Positions 21,420-32,324 of a DNA stretch of 64,000 nt are shown one piece after another. The DNA comes from Cordylochernes scorpioides (Eukaryota; Arthropoda; Arachnida; Pseudoscorpiones; Chernetidae), in the NCBI GenBank assembly GCA_030710605.1, contig CP092865.1, positions 34,138,244 through 34,202,243 on the forward strand. Reading direction: 5' to 3'. Made by a program: the position numbers and the translations under genes. The notes under the pieces were generated by a model. It was not told the origin of the DNA, made no database searches, and was given only the letters and a program-made list of their open reading frames with translations. How positions within the stretch are numbered: position 1 is the stretch's first letter; each line of letters opens with the position of its first letter.

Positions 21420-22763
21420 TTATTGGCAGCCTGGGCATGATTTACACCCAGTGGGCTTCTTGACCCTGGTTGAACGGCGTATTTCAAGGCCGCCAACATT
21501 GCCACCAATTACCCTATTCACTATCCCTAGTGGATTTCTTAAGATTGCCGTCTCTTGTGGTTCCTCTGGTTCTACAGGTCTATGGGAATATATAGGATAC
21601 GTTGGATGTACCCAGTGATCTTCATCATTGATGACATCATTTATTTGTTCTTGTATGTTTTTGTCCCCCACAGGGTAAGTTTTTACTGGGATATGATAGG
21701 CCTTCATCCTGTCTATGTGGATTTTATCTAAGTTCCCCGTCTCCAAGTCCTTCAAAAGATAAACAGTGTTGCCCGCCCTTTGTGATACCTCATATGGTCC
21801 TCTGTACCTCGGCTCAAATTTATGACGTCCTTTCGTCTCGTGCATTCTCTTTACCAAAACTAGATCCCCTGTCTCAAAGGTTCTCAACTCTCTAGCTTCG
21901 AATTTAGCCCTGGCTTCTTGTTTCTCATTCAGGTAAGTTTGCCTCACCATCTCTCTCATATTCTCAACCTCCTCCACCAATTCCCGCTCATAGAAGACCG
22001 CCATTTCGGTACTTGAATCTTCACATACATGATTAAGCTCCTCTTCCTGGAAAGGTTGTGGAAGCCTCAGCTCATGTCCGAAGACCAGTTTCGCTGGAGT
22101 AAACCCAGTACTAGCATGTACAGTGGTCCTGATAGCGAAAGCTACCATTGGTAAGGTGGTATCCCAATTGTTCCCCGTTGTACACCTGCGTAAAGATTCT
22201 ATTACCTTCCTATTGAGTCTTTCTACGGCGCCATTACTCTGAGGTCTCCAGGCTGTGGTATTTACTGCACCAACCCCCGTGGCCTTGCAAACCCCCTTAA
22301 ATACGCAACTCATGAATGCTGAACCTCGGTCAGAGAGTATTGTTTTTGGTACTCCAAAGGTAGTGATTATCCTCTCCAATAAGGCCCTAACCACTGTATT
22401 GGTACACTGGTCCTTAGTAGGAATCAGTATTGAGAACTTAGTAAATAGATCCACAATAGTCAAAATACTCGAATAACCTCTTGGGGTTGTCTCCAATGGT
22501 CCTATGAAGTCGAGAGCTAGATGTTCAAAGGGTTTTTCGGGTCTAAAGTGGGGAGCACTAGCGGCTTTGATTACGCCTTGATTTGATAGCTGACAACTCT
22601 CGCATCTGCGTATATATTTCCGGACTTGAGTCCTCATACCAGGCCAGTAATAGTCACCCTTTAGCCTTCTCAAAACCTTTTTAACTCCGAAATGACCTCC
22701 AGTAGGGATATCATGATGATAACTGATCACTGCGTCCCTAAAACCTGTAGGAACCACCTTCAC
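21420..22763 (-). CDS. Ty3/Gypsy integrase, complete module
   Basis: A 447-codon open frame without stops. Residues 16-57 form the HHCC zinc domain (His17, His24, Cys54, Cys57). The catalytic core has Asp85 ('LALDFIGPL'), Asp145 ('ILSDRGSAF') and Glu181 ('NGAVERLNRK'), with the standard 35-residue spacing between the last two. A GPY/F motif follows ('RYRGPYEV', about 319-326), as in Gypsy integrases. RT and RNase H, which should precede it, are missing: the frame starts abruptly and repeat sequence abuts it at 22764. Function in the family is joining cDNA to host DNA. All catalytic residues are present, so the product could be active if expressed. It is minus-strand like family R and may be that family's own integrase. 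Confidence 0.9.
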   Translation of the reverse strand: MKVVPTGFRDAVISYHHDIPTGGHFGVKKVLRRLKGDYYWPGMRTQVRKYIRRCESCQLSNQGVIKAASAPHFRPEKPFEHLALDFIGPLETTPRGYSSILTIVDLFTKFSILIPTKDQCTNTVVRALLERIITTFGVPKTILSDRGSAFMSCVFKGVCKATGVGAVNTTAWRPQSNGAVERLNRKVIESLRRCTTGNNWDTTLPMVAFAIRTTVHASTGFTPAKLVFGHELRLPQPFQEEELNHVCEDSSTEMAVFYERELVEEVENMREMVRQTYLNEKQEARAKFEARELRTFETGDLVLVKRMHETKGRHKFEPRYRGPYEVSQRAGNTVYLLKDLETGNLDKIHIDRMKAYHIPVKTYPVGDKNIQEQINDVINDEDHWVHPTYPIYSHRPVEPEEPQETAILRNPLGIVNRVIGGNVGGLEIRRSTRVKKPTGCKSCPGCQ

Positions 22764-22769
22764 CCCTAT

Positions 22770-23330
22770 TTAAAATTGAACCAAAGTTCAGCCATTAAAT
22801 ACCTCACACACAATACAAAAAATAAAAAACAAATAAACTGTTGAATACTTATGTCTTAAATCACGACCTGCTATTAATACAGGATTGTAGCTTTAATGAA
22901 AAAAGAAAAACTGAAAACTCCTTACAATGAACCTTTAACACAAACTCAAGGTTGTAGCCTTAAAAAAACTGAAAGAAACTGAAACTCTTTACAATGAACA
23001 TTTTTCACTAAAGCACACATTGTAGCTTAAAATAAAAAGAAAAACTGAAACTCTTTAAGATTCATTATAACATTAGGACAAAATTGTAGCTTAAAATAAA
23101 AAGAAAGCTGAAAACCCAATAAAATTCATTACAACACTAAAACAAACTTGTAGCTTAAAAACAAAAGAAAACTGAAAACTCTTTAAATCACATCCTATCA
23201 CTAAGAACAAAGTGTTGTTTAAAAAAAGAAAAGAAACTAAGTAACTCTTTAAAATCATATACCAACACTAAAACAAAATTGTAGCCAAGAAAAAAAAAAC
23301 TGAAAACTCTTTACAAGGAAGAATTCTGGA
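22770..23330 (-). repeat. Minisatellite block, eight or so degraded units
   Basis: Starts with 'ttgaaccaaagttcag', also found at 21133 on the other side of the integrase, and continues with 'cctgctattaatacaggatt', also at 21214. Then come units of 'ttgtagcttaaaataaaaag' and 'aaaactgaaaactctttaca' to 23320. Identical sequence on both sides of the integrase means the integrase is bracketed by a direct repeat. Confidence 0.8.
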
Positions 23331-23579
23331 TTCTCGAAAAGGAGAATACATATTTGTCATTCATTATAACCCAGCATAATAATTAATACTGGACTTATTC
23401 ATATGAACTAGTGCATATAGTTACTGGATTTTAGGTAAACCAGCCCATACCAACTCTCAGTGCATGTTTTTGTACTATTTACAACTATTGGCCTCTAGGG
23501 TAAAACAAATTATCTATTAACACTACTTGATGAAGAGTTCAAATTGTTCTATCGAGGCAATAGTACAGTCAACAACTAC
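23331..23579. other. Unremarkable AT-rich spacer
   Basis: Between the minisatellite and the pyrimidine tract. No repeat, gene or transposon end was recognised. Confidence 0.4.
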
Positions 23580-24290
23580 TCTTTAAACATTGATCACACC
23601 TTCTTCTATCATCTTCCCACCGTCTTTCTATCAACCTTTATCTTCTATTTACAAACTCTTTATCAACTTTTCTCAATTATTTCTCTTTCAACATCTTTCC
23701 GCATCTTTCAACACTTTCTCTCTGTCGATTTTCGACATGCTTCGACACCTTTCTAACACATCTTCTTTCAAGACTATTCGACCCTTTTTCATCATTCTTC
23801 ATCTCTCTCTCATCACCTTTCAACATCTTTTAGACACCTTTCTACACTTTTCTCAACATCTCCCGGTACCTTTCGGCACTTTCAATATGTTTCAACCCTT
23901 CTTACCTCTTTTCGTCTCAATTCATTGCTTTCGACATACCTCTCTCCATCTTTTTCAATACCTTACACCTTCCAACGCTCTTCAACATCTCTCTTTCAAC
24001 ACATCTCCTCTTACAATTTATAATACCTTTCACTGTCGATTTCCACCTTTCTCACTCCTTTCATCGTTCTCAACACTATCAACATCTTTCAACACCTTTC
24101 CACGCTTTACACCACCTTTCAACACTTTTTCGGCACCTTTCTCGCATCTCTCTCCCATCGCTTTCAACACATTTCAACGCTTTTTCGTCGCTTTTAACAC
24201 ACTTCAACGCCCTTTCATCATCTTTCTCGCATATCTCTTCCATCGCTTTCAACACATTTCAACGCCTTTTCATCCCTCTGGAGTCTCCTC
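23580..24290 (+). repeat. Degenerate CTTTCAACA-type pyrimidine tract, ~700 bp
   Basis: The strand is built of variants of 'cttttcaacatctttcaaca' with almost no purines other than the AAC core. Motifs 'tttcaaca', 'cacctttcaacac' and 'atctttctcgcat' recur without a fixed long period. A 281-codon frame crosses it, but the Phe/Ser/Thr/His-rich product only reflects the repeat. A nearly pure polypyrimidine strand of this length could form triplex or other unusual structure. Confidence 0.75.
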
Positions 24291-25008
24291 GAAACCCGTC
24301 ATCGGGAACAAATCCCGATATTCGCTGGTCTACTTTGATATCTCAGGAGTCCTTTCTGGGAATCTGCTCCTCCCCTGTCACTCATCAAAGCTAACGATCT
24401 ACCCTCCTATTTGCATGCATGAAATTTCCTCCTAATTCTGTCTCCCCCCCTGGTCTCTCCCCTTTTCAAGAGATAAGCTTATCTCGGTGGTCTTAGAGAT
24501 CCTGTCTAGACTGGTCAGTAAACACTTTACTGTTGTTATTGGGATTTTGACAAGTCACTCTTCTTAAGTACTGTCTTCAACCAAATGAGATAGGGCAGCT
24601 TTATCATGGAAATTAGAGATATATATGTACAAAAGTCAGTTGTCTTACAACTTCGCTGAACAATATTCTCTTCAAGAATCTATACAGGCTTTATAGAATT
24701 GTAGATTCTAGATGTTACTATAGCTTGGTATGATCTTATAAATATTGTGCTCTGGTCGAGTCAGACTATGCAGTTCCTCACGTCCCAAAAAGGAAGTTCT
24801 TAACATTGTTGACAATTCTTAACTCACAGGGTAGTAGCTTATAGAATTAAGTCTTTATCTAAGACATGTTCATGCGGATGAATGGAGCCCTTCTAGTAGG
24901 TCATAAGTGTTCATCTGGGAACAGTTGATCTAGGTAAATTTTATTGTCATGCGTTTTTACTTCATGTAAAAGGAGATGTCGCTCCAAAGGACCTTAACAT
25001 TAGGTTCA
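24291..25008. other. No gene seen
   Basis: Mixed-composition sequence with short frames only. It starts with 'gagtctcctcgaaacccgtc' and passes into the duplicated family R interior at 25009. I found no counterpart elsewhere in the window. Confidence 0.4.
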
Positions 25009-26290
25009 AAACTCGTTGCTCCTTTCAGAATGAGGTGGTTGTCAAAAACATTGATGTGGAAGGGATTGTACATTTGACCAGTGTATATCGTTGAATATAG
25101 ACTATGCCGTCACTCTCATCGTCACCCAGATACTTTAGGGTGATACTTGGTCTATTGGCTGTTACACGCGAATCCCGTCCGATATTCAATAAGATATCAA
25201 TGGTGATCTTTGTCACGTCCAGGAGGTCATCCCTTATGCGACCAAATCAACTTTCTCCCGACATATAATACCGTCTCATCGCGGTAATTGAAATTAACTG
25301 AAACCAAGTAGGAATCTTAATCTTGTATCTTCGTTAATTATATTAGTTCAACTGTCTTCTACATTTCTTCTTAATAAACTGGCCTGACACACTACACTCC
25401 TCCTAATCAGCAGCAACTTCAATCAATCCCAATGAAAAGGCCACTTTAAGGTGTCAGTTTCTCGTTAAACTCATGCATGGTTCCCGAAAAAAAAAATATA
25501 TATATACCACAGTGGTATCTGCTCCCACTGGTATTGGTATCCAATATGGGATCTTTCTATCTTATTTATTCAACTGTTATTAGTTGTATAACTATAATCC
25601 CCTTTCATCATTACTCCTAGACCCCCGCGCAAACATTGTCTTTGATGTGGCTAATTCCTTAAAGTTCTGCCTTTTGAACACCCTGTTAGTTAGAATTGTC
25701 TTAATAATCACTGGAGTTATCTGCGATGAGTGGACCGAACCTCCTTATCTAGATTTCCACTCTAACTCCAGGATCTAGACTGCCCAGACCTTTTATGAAA
25801 AAAAAAACTATATCTAAACTCTATTGTCATGGAAAGAAACCACATATCTGATTCACGAGCATAACTGAAGCTTGCCTCTAAAAAAAACAATATAATTATA
25901 AGAAATCTAAGATCTTATATGATGAATCAGCACTATTGAAATATCAAACTCGTTTCCTCTAAGGGAGGTGGGTTTTATTAAAAAGAAATGCTCAAACCCA
26001 CACCATCCGAATACCCATGACTTTTGTTGATATATATTCTCTTACATGTGCCATGACAAAGCAATCCTTTTCCCGTTAGTAAAGAAAAAGGCTAAATATA
26101 CACGGGCTTGAATTCGTACCTGATAAGACCTTCTGCTGGTGATTATTTATTGTAAATAGATGCTGATAATGATGTCTCTATTTGTCCTTATTCTAGGAAA
26201 GGTGCTCCAGGGAAGTGGACAGAATCGTTGGAAATTTCATGAAAAAAAAAATAAATTCTTAATTATGACATATTCAATTTTATCGTGACT
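25009..26290. repeat. Family R interior, direct copy of 985-2380
   Basis: Matches 985-2380 in the same orientation, e.g. 'cgttgctcctttcagaatga', 'cgaatcccgtccgatattca' and 'cccccgcgcaaacattgtct'. No coding content. With 26291-28806 it makes the longer of the two direct repeats of this non-coding leader. Confidence 0.8.
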
Positions 26291-26366
26291 GTACCGCCAC
26301 GTAAGCGACTAATGTAAATTATACCATATCAAAAGAGAAGAAAATGTGCATTCATTGAAGTTAGCC

Positions 26367-26397
<31 letters not shown>

Positions 26398-26994
26398 ATA
26401 AAGAGACATTGCTGTTTTATTTCATGGGCACTACCGGAAAATTTATACTAACCATACATAAAGGAAATAAACGGATCATAAAAATAAACTAAGATAAAGA
26501 AGCTCATGGGTGGGCAAGACAAAACGCGTACATGGTCCGCCATGTTCGAATTTTTACCGTGGTTGAACCGACATGTAGACAACTATTGTAAATTATACCA
26601 TATCGAGATAAAAGGATGGCGAAATTCAACGATTTAGAGAAGCAAAACAAACTATTACTATGCTATCATAAAAATTAATAAAATACGCTTGTCTAAATAT
26701 CGGGGGTCAAGTTTAAAAAGAAAAATGCACATTCATTTAAAGTTAGCAAAATATAAATAAACAAGTATTGTTCTATTTCATGGACACTACCGGGGATCCA
26801 TACTAACTGTTGCCTAGAAGGATCATTATATAAAATAAACTAATATAGAGGTTTAAGGATAAGAGCATGACTAAGCACGTCTACGATTGAAAGCCGAAGC
26901 AGACACTTAAGTCTGAATATTATGTTCATATATGGACATGAAAAATAAAAAAATAATAAACAATTGAACTATCAGGAGAGGAGAACATATGCTT
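26291..26994. other. AT-rich interior with (TA)n microsatellite
   Basis: Contains a (ta)n run near 26372-26395 and two copies of a phrase 'actattgtaaattatacca' (near 26305 and 26582), which shows a local duplication of about 280 bp. No gene. Confidence 0.5.
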
Positions 26995-27430
26995 AAATAT
27001 GGCTAGCGAAATTACGCCTAATCTTAATGAATCTAAATATTCTCAGGATAGTATAAGAGATATGAGAGATAAACAATCGCACTATCGGATAAAGAAAAAA
27101 ATCAGCGTGCTATTAAACCTGTCGGATGAAATCACTTAGTAAAAATTAAAAAATATAATTGAAAACATATATAAATTAAATAAATCGCATGACATGTGCA
27201 CATTAGATAAGAAAATAAAGGCTTCGAATTTTTATATTTATATTGATAACGCTAAATATCGTAAAGATAAGAGATAACTAAGAGAACAATTTAACAAATT
27301 CAAAATACCTTCAGACTTATCGAGCGGAAATTTTGTTGGATAAAATAATTGAAAATAAAATTATTAAACCTTGATATATAAAAATATAAGTCGTATTGAC
27401 CTTACAATTTAAAAGGTAATGGCGAAAAAC
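26995..27430 (+). repeat. Two degraded copies of the ~228-bp unit
   Basis: Units near 26999 and 27220 keep 'aatcttaatgaatctaaata', 'gataagagataactaagaga' and 'tcgcatgacatgtgcacatt', variants of the array at 3122-4040. Two copies here against four there shows array contraction or expansion since the duplication. Confidence 0.6.
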
Positions 27431-28130
27431 TAAAAAGAAGATGGAATATCTAAGAGGTGAAGTCTTCCCGCAAGAGCGGGAAGAGGTAGCAAAAACCGAC
27501 CTTTTGAATTCAGAAGCTGGCAGTCAACTGACCCTTGGTTGTTTTCTTCTTCCCGCCTTGGAGTGTCCACATGTGTTTTACATGTGTGTCCACCCCAAAA
27601 ATACCTCTATTCTCCACCCCCTTTTGCACATGTGTTCTCCCCTCCTTACACGTGTCCCTGAGGGTTCTAAATTTGGAATTTGTGGGAAATCCTCAGGTTT
27701 TTGAGAAGGCGTTGGTTTTTAGGCCTAAGTTCGCGTCCCAATACTTTAAGAACCATATAAAACATACTATTCAGAAAATAGGCTAAAGCATGAGTTTTTT
27801 CACTCATAAACATTCACTAAATACACACAAAAAAATTGGATATTAAACAAAGTTCGCTTTAGAACCATGAAATACACTAAAATAAACGAAATTAGATATC
27901 AGACATATTTTTGAATAAAAGGAAGAAAATGCCTCACGCGAATGGGTAACGGCGTTTCTGAATACATAGAGAAATAATAAAATTTAAAAAATTTAGTCTG
28001 TAGTTTAAAAAAATTGTAAAAACTTTTAAAATCTTGCATTGTAAAAACCAACGATCTTTTGAGAAAAAAAATTAACTCGTGGCGATTGCCCGCCGAGTAT
28101 AACGTATTTTTAAAGTGGGTGGAAGACAAT
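27431..28130. repeat. Copy of 4041-4683, non-coding
   Basis: Contains an inverted pair 'cttcccgcaagagcgggaag', a short hairpin, then the segment shared with 4041-4360. Small frames here are not coding. The rest to 28130 is AT-rich. Confidence 0.55.
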
Positions 28131-28520
28131 TTCGAATAAAAGGTATAAAATTACACGCGTGCAAAATATGTAAAGGCGTCTTGAACAAAATTAAAAAAAA
28201 AGTTGACTCAAAACGATTATACGCCATTACAACGTATTTTTCTTTTAAAGTGGGTAAAAGACAAATATTTTAAAGTGGGTGAGAGGCAATTTCGAATAAA
28301 AGGTATAAAATTACACGTGTGCAAAATATGTAAAGGCGTCTTGAACAAATAAAAAAGTTGACTCAAAACGATTATACGCCATTACAACGTATTTTTCCTT
28401 TAAAATGGGTAAAAGACAACTTTAAATAAAATGTATAAAATAACACGCGCGCAAATATGTAAAGGCGTCTTGAATCAAATAAGAAAGTTGACTCAAAACG
28501 ATTATACGCCATTACAACGT
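28131..28520 (+). repeat. Three tandem copies of a ~130-160-bp unit
   Basis: Each unit has 'ggtataaaattacacg', 'aaatatgtaaaggcgtcttg', 'gttgactcaaaacgattata' and 'cgccattacaacgtattttt'. Copies begin near 28141, 28302 and 28432. The position is equivalent to that of the 128-bp array at 4684-5065. Confidence 0.8.
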
Positions 28521-28806
28521 ATATTTTGGATATTAAACAAAGCTTGCTTTAAAACATGAAATACACTAAAATGAACAAATTAGACATTAAAAACATTTTT
28601 TTGAAAAACCAGCGATCTTCTTTAAAAAATAAAAAATATTTATCTTATATAAAATTTATCTTATCTTTTTTTTTTTAATAAAACATGTAGTGATACTTCG
28701 GAGTAAAATATGTAGTGATACTAATTTTCTTGATCTCAGGGGTTTGTAGGCCTATTTCTTACGAATTTTAATTTTATTAAAATTTGAAATTTTCGGGAGA
28801 CACTCT

Positions 28807-28827
28807 GTCCCACGTTAAAAGGCGCCA
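28807..28827 (-). promoter_or_regulatory. Primer-binding site, tRNA-Lys type
   Basis: The minus strand reads TGGCGCC, then TTTT, then AACGTGGGAC: the complement of a tRNA-Lys(1,2) 3' end with altered bases in the middle. It lies three bases from the LTR end ...CTAACA at 28831. It marks the 5' end of a minus-strand element whose interior runs left from here. 28521-28806 is AT-rich interior without genes. Confidence 0.65.
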
Positions 28828-28830
28828 AAA

Positions 28831-29175
28831 TGTTAGATCGTTACTTATGTCCCATTTTGAGGACATCTCGACTTCGAATCCAGTCTAGCTCAGCAATAAT
28901 AACATTTGCAATTGTGTATCACAGTAGGTTAAATTTAGACACATATACAAAAAGAAATAAAACACACACCAAGGATTCACACATGATTTGTAGTTAATTA
29001 TGGATAAAATATTACCAACACACTTTAAAATATTAAAACATTAAATTTTATTCACCTCTGTGGAAATTACAATTTTTCATTTGTGGACAGCATGAGTGGG
29101 CTTAAAATTACCTTTTTCACAAATTATAAAAATTCCTATATAAAAATGATTGAGAACCTACGACTTGGTAATTTA
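28831..29175 (-). repeat. Family R 5' LTR, truncated by a Copia insertion
   Basis: Begins tgttagatcg and follows the copy at 6128 base for base with few changes to 'acttggtaattta', where the Copia LTR starts. The remaining 1.3 kb of the LTR is not found beyond the Copia element. What follows there instead is another LTR copy starting near its own position 13. Confidence 0.8.
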
Positions 29176-29455
29176 TGTTGGAAAAAAAGAAGAATAGTAA
29201 ATCAATGATCTTGAAATACTTTTAGACTGACAACACTGTAATATAAAAACAAGAACAAAGGAGTGTTGGTTTTGTTTACAAAATTAGTAATTGTAATGTA
29301 AATTGTTAAATGTTCTTTTCTATCTCTCTTTGAAAATAATAAATTTAAAATACTTTCATAAAAGGTAAAATCGCCTAATTCTTTAAAACCACTTCAGCTG
29401 TAAGTAAACTTGTTATTTGTTGTTTCATTGTCTGAACCATAAGAGATTCCCAACA
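29176..29455 (+). repeat. Copia 5' LTR, 280 bp
   Basis: Starts TGTTGG and ends CCCAACA, the usual inverted ends of Copia LTRs. It is bounded on the right by a primer site. Only this one LTR exists because the 3' end of the element is missing. Confidence 0.85.
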
Positions 29456-29467
29456 TGGTAGCAGAGG
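29456..29467 (+). promoter_or_regulatory. Copia primer-binding site, initiator tRNA-Met
   Basis: TGGTAGCAGAGG is an exact 12-base complement of the 3' end (CCTCTGCTACCA) of animal initiator tRNA-Met. It abuts the LTR with no gap. This is a point in favour of an animal host. Confidence 0.85.
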
Positions 29468-29526
29468 TCCGTGGTTCTTTTTGAATCGCGGTAAAATATA
29501 TATATAAAATATAAATAAAAACAAAA

Positions 29527-30204
29527 ATGGCTGTCCGCGAAAATATCGCAAATATTGTGAGACTTAAAAATCCTGAAAATTTTGATTTATGGAATTTTCA
29601 GATAACAATTATTTTCAAAGCAAATGGCCTTCTAGATATTGTAAATGGAAAATCGTTGTTTGAAGACTTGAAAGATGAAACTGGAAAAGATAAATGGAGC
29701 CTAAAAGACGCCAAAGCACAAAAATACATAATGTTAACCATTGAAAAGAATGTTTTAACACACATTCTAAATTGCAAAACTTCAAAAGAAATGTATGAAA
29801 AACTAGTAGCCATTTATCAAAGAGAAGATGAGCAATTAAAATGCAAATTACTACAAGAATTTCATGGATTCAAATTTGACAAAAATACAGATATGGCAAC
29901 AAATATAAGCAGAATGCAAAATTTAGTATTCAAACTAAATAATGTAAAACAAGAAATTGAGGAAAGCTTTGTAATTTCTAAAATATTGAGCATTTTGCCA
30001 GACTACTTTAATTACTTCAGCACAGCATGGGATTCGACACCAAAAAGTGAGAAAACGTTAACAAACTTAATATCAAGACTATCACTTGAAGAAACTAAAC
30101 AAAAAGTAAAGCCTGAAGAGGGAATAGCCATGAGTGCTACTAAAGTAAAGCAGTGCTTTAACTGCAAAAAGAGCGGGTACTTAGCAAAATATTGTAGACT
30201 TTAA
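29527..30204 (+). pseudogene. Copia Gag
   Basis: A 225-codon frame beginning 'MAVRENIANIVRLKNPENFD', with the Copia Gag fold signature 'FDLWNFQITIIFKANGLLDI' and 'SKEMYEKLVAIYQ'. It ends with a zinc knuckle 'CFNCKKSGYLAKYC' in which the expected His is Tyr, then a stop. Further knuckle-like sequence follows in other frames (30205-30390, 'CRICKKTNHKEK'), so the original Gag-Pol was longer and is now interrupted. Role: particle formation and RNA packaging. Confidence 0.85.
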
Positions 30205-30404
30205 TAAAAAATGTGGAACCATCTGTAAAAAGACAAATCATACTCAAGACCAATGCTTCTTTAAGAAATCTCAAAATAAATTCCAGGAAGATATTCCTTG
30301 CCGAATTTGTAAAAAGACAAATCATAAAGAAAAGGATTATTTTTCAGAAACAAAAATGAAGAAAAATTGTCCTTTTTTGCAGGAGAGACTTTAAAATGTA
30401 AAAA

Positions 30405-30741
30405 TTAGAAATTGCTAGAATTCATTGTAGACAGTGGCTCAGCAAGCCATATGATAAATAGTAAAAAGTTTTTACTAGATGAAGTAGATTGCAACTCAAA
30501 AATATCAATAGCAAAAAAGGAAGAAACTCTAATAGCAAAATCAGTCGGAAAAATTCAAGGGAAGAAATGTGATCTCAAGGAGGTGATGTTTGTACCAAAC
30601 TTGACAAATAATTTACTATCGGTAAGTGCCATTACCAGAAATAAAGGCAAAGTCGTCTTTGAAGATGAAAAGGTATTTGTCGTAAAAAATGGAAAAAAAG
30701 TTTTAGAAGGAGAAAACAGGAAAATGGACTCTATACAATAA
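30405..30741 (+). pseudogene. Copia protease
   Basis: The frame starts around 'LEFIVDSGSASHM', with the DSG active-site triplet of Copia retropepsins, and runs to 'VMFVPNLTNNLLSVSAITRN', the conserved second half. It ends in a stop at 30741, shortly before the integrase frame. In an intact element these would be one polyprotein. Confidence 0.8.
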
Positions 30742-31093
30742 ATATAGAAACAGAAAACACCGAAATTGAAGAATCTCACCTAACAGCTACCCAAAATGAA
30801 GAAATGCTAAAATGGCACAGAAAAATGGGTCACATAAGTTTTTCAAGCTTAAAACAATTAAAATCTATGGTTAATGGAATAAACATAGAAAAAATAAGTC
30901 AAGATGAAATTTGTGAAACATGCATTAAAGCTAAACAGGTAAGAAAGCCATTCAATTCCATTAGAACAAAATCAAAAAGGCCTTTAGAAATAATCCATAC
31001 AGATGTATGTGGACCTTTAGATCCCACTACCCATGACAACAAAAACTATTTTCTAACATTTCTTGATGACTACACACATTTTTGTCATGTGTG
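30742..31093 (+). pseudogene. Copia integrase N-terminal half
   Basis: Has the HHCC zinc domain ('WHRKMGHISFSSLKQL' and 'CETCIKAKQ') and the first catalytic Asp in 'IIHTDVCGPL'. The frame is cut at 'FLDDYTHFCHV' by the Gypsy-type element. The other half resumes at 37810. Confidence 0.9.
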
Positions 31094-32108
31094 TGTAATA
31101 TGTGATCCAAAGTTATTACACTGCAATATTTGATGTATTACACTGTTGTAGAATCCTGTCGACTTTTAGGAATAGCTGTGGTATTCTACTATGTTGGGAA
31201 ACCTTACTCTTGGTGTTGAAGGTTGTTGAAGTGGTGACGCAGTCGTGGTGAATGATGCAGTCGTGGTGGATGATGCAGTCGTGGTGGCTGAGTGAAAGGA
31301 TTACACACAGGGGAAATAAGCCGGGACACTTGATGGTTGAAAATATAAGGCAACGGGTTGGAGGAAAGAAAGCTTTTGAGAAAGGCAGAGCGGTTTTTGA
31401 TGATTAATTAGTTGATCACATGGCGATGATTGGATTTAGATGAAATGAGCGGAGAGAGAGGTCTCTAGTGAGCAGACATTACCTTGGTGGGGTCGAGTCG
31501 ATGACTGGGTCTGAACTCGGTGGGAGTGAATGAAGAACTGTAGATGTTGTTCAGATGGGGGCCAAAACACTACTAGGTCCGAACTCGGCGAGAACGAGTG
31601 AACAACTGACCATTCTTGCTTTTCCATTTAACACCACGAGTTGGCTTCCTTCCCATTGGTCGAAAATGGAACGTCCCCGTTTTCCTATTGGTTGACCTAC
31701 TTAAGGGGAGACTTTCTAATTGGACCGCGGTTCTCTTTGGTGAAAGATATGGTCTGCCTGATAGGAAGTGTCGGGTGTTATTTCGACTTTATTTACTTCC
31801 GCGTTATCAAATACGTCCGGTCTTGGGTCGGAAGTTGGGCGTCTCTCAAACTTTTATAACTTCTGGTAACCAGATACGTCCTGCTTTGCCAGGAAGTATT
31901 GGTTTAAACTTAGCTCGCAGTGTTCCCGGGGTCAGAAGGTTAACTGTGACGTTATTAATAATTATGTTCTCTTCTAGATCTATTTCCTATGTCTTTTTGT
32001 TACTTTCTTTCCTCCAGTTACCTTATTCTTTTATTAAATCTTTGAAAATCATACATTTGTACATGCATAGTGGGTCGGGGAGCATACAATTATATACAAA
32101 TTATGACA
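31094..32108 (-). repeat. Gypsy-type element, 3' LTR
   Basis: On the minus strand the LTR begins TGTCATAATTTG and ends CATATTACA. The 170-codon and 63-codon frames inside it occur identically in the other LTR and have no recognisable content. A short run 'gcagtcgtggtgaatgatgc' is repeated about three times near 31240-31285. Confidence 0.9.
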
Positions 32109-32324
32109 GATGCGCCCCCTACATGTGAAGAATTCAAGAAGGGGTTAGCCTGAGAGAATTCTGTAAAGTGAAAAATAATTTTGTGGGGAAATTAGTTGTG
32201 GGTATTGAGAGGTTATATACAAGTATTGGTGGTGATATAAGAGGTAAAATAGAGTGGGGTTGATGATATAGGTTGAGTATAATTAATAGAAATCAAAAAA
32301 TTTTTTAATTGTAAGAAATCAAAA

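Noticed and set aside
23590..24435. 281-codon open frame
   Set aside because: It lies in the CTTTCAACA pyrimidine tract, which lacks purine-rich stop codons; the product is low complexity.
31616..32128. 170-codon open frame
   Set aside because: It is inside an LTR and repeats in the other LTR (37317-37856) with the end dictated by flanking sequence; no domain seen.
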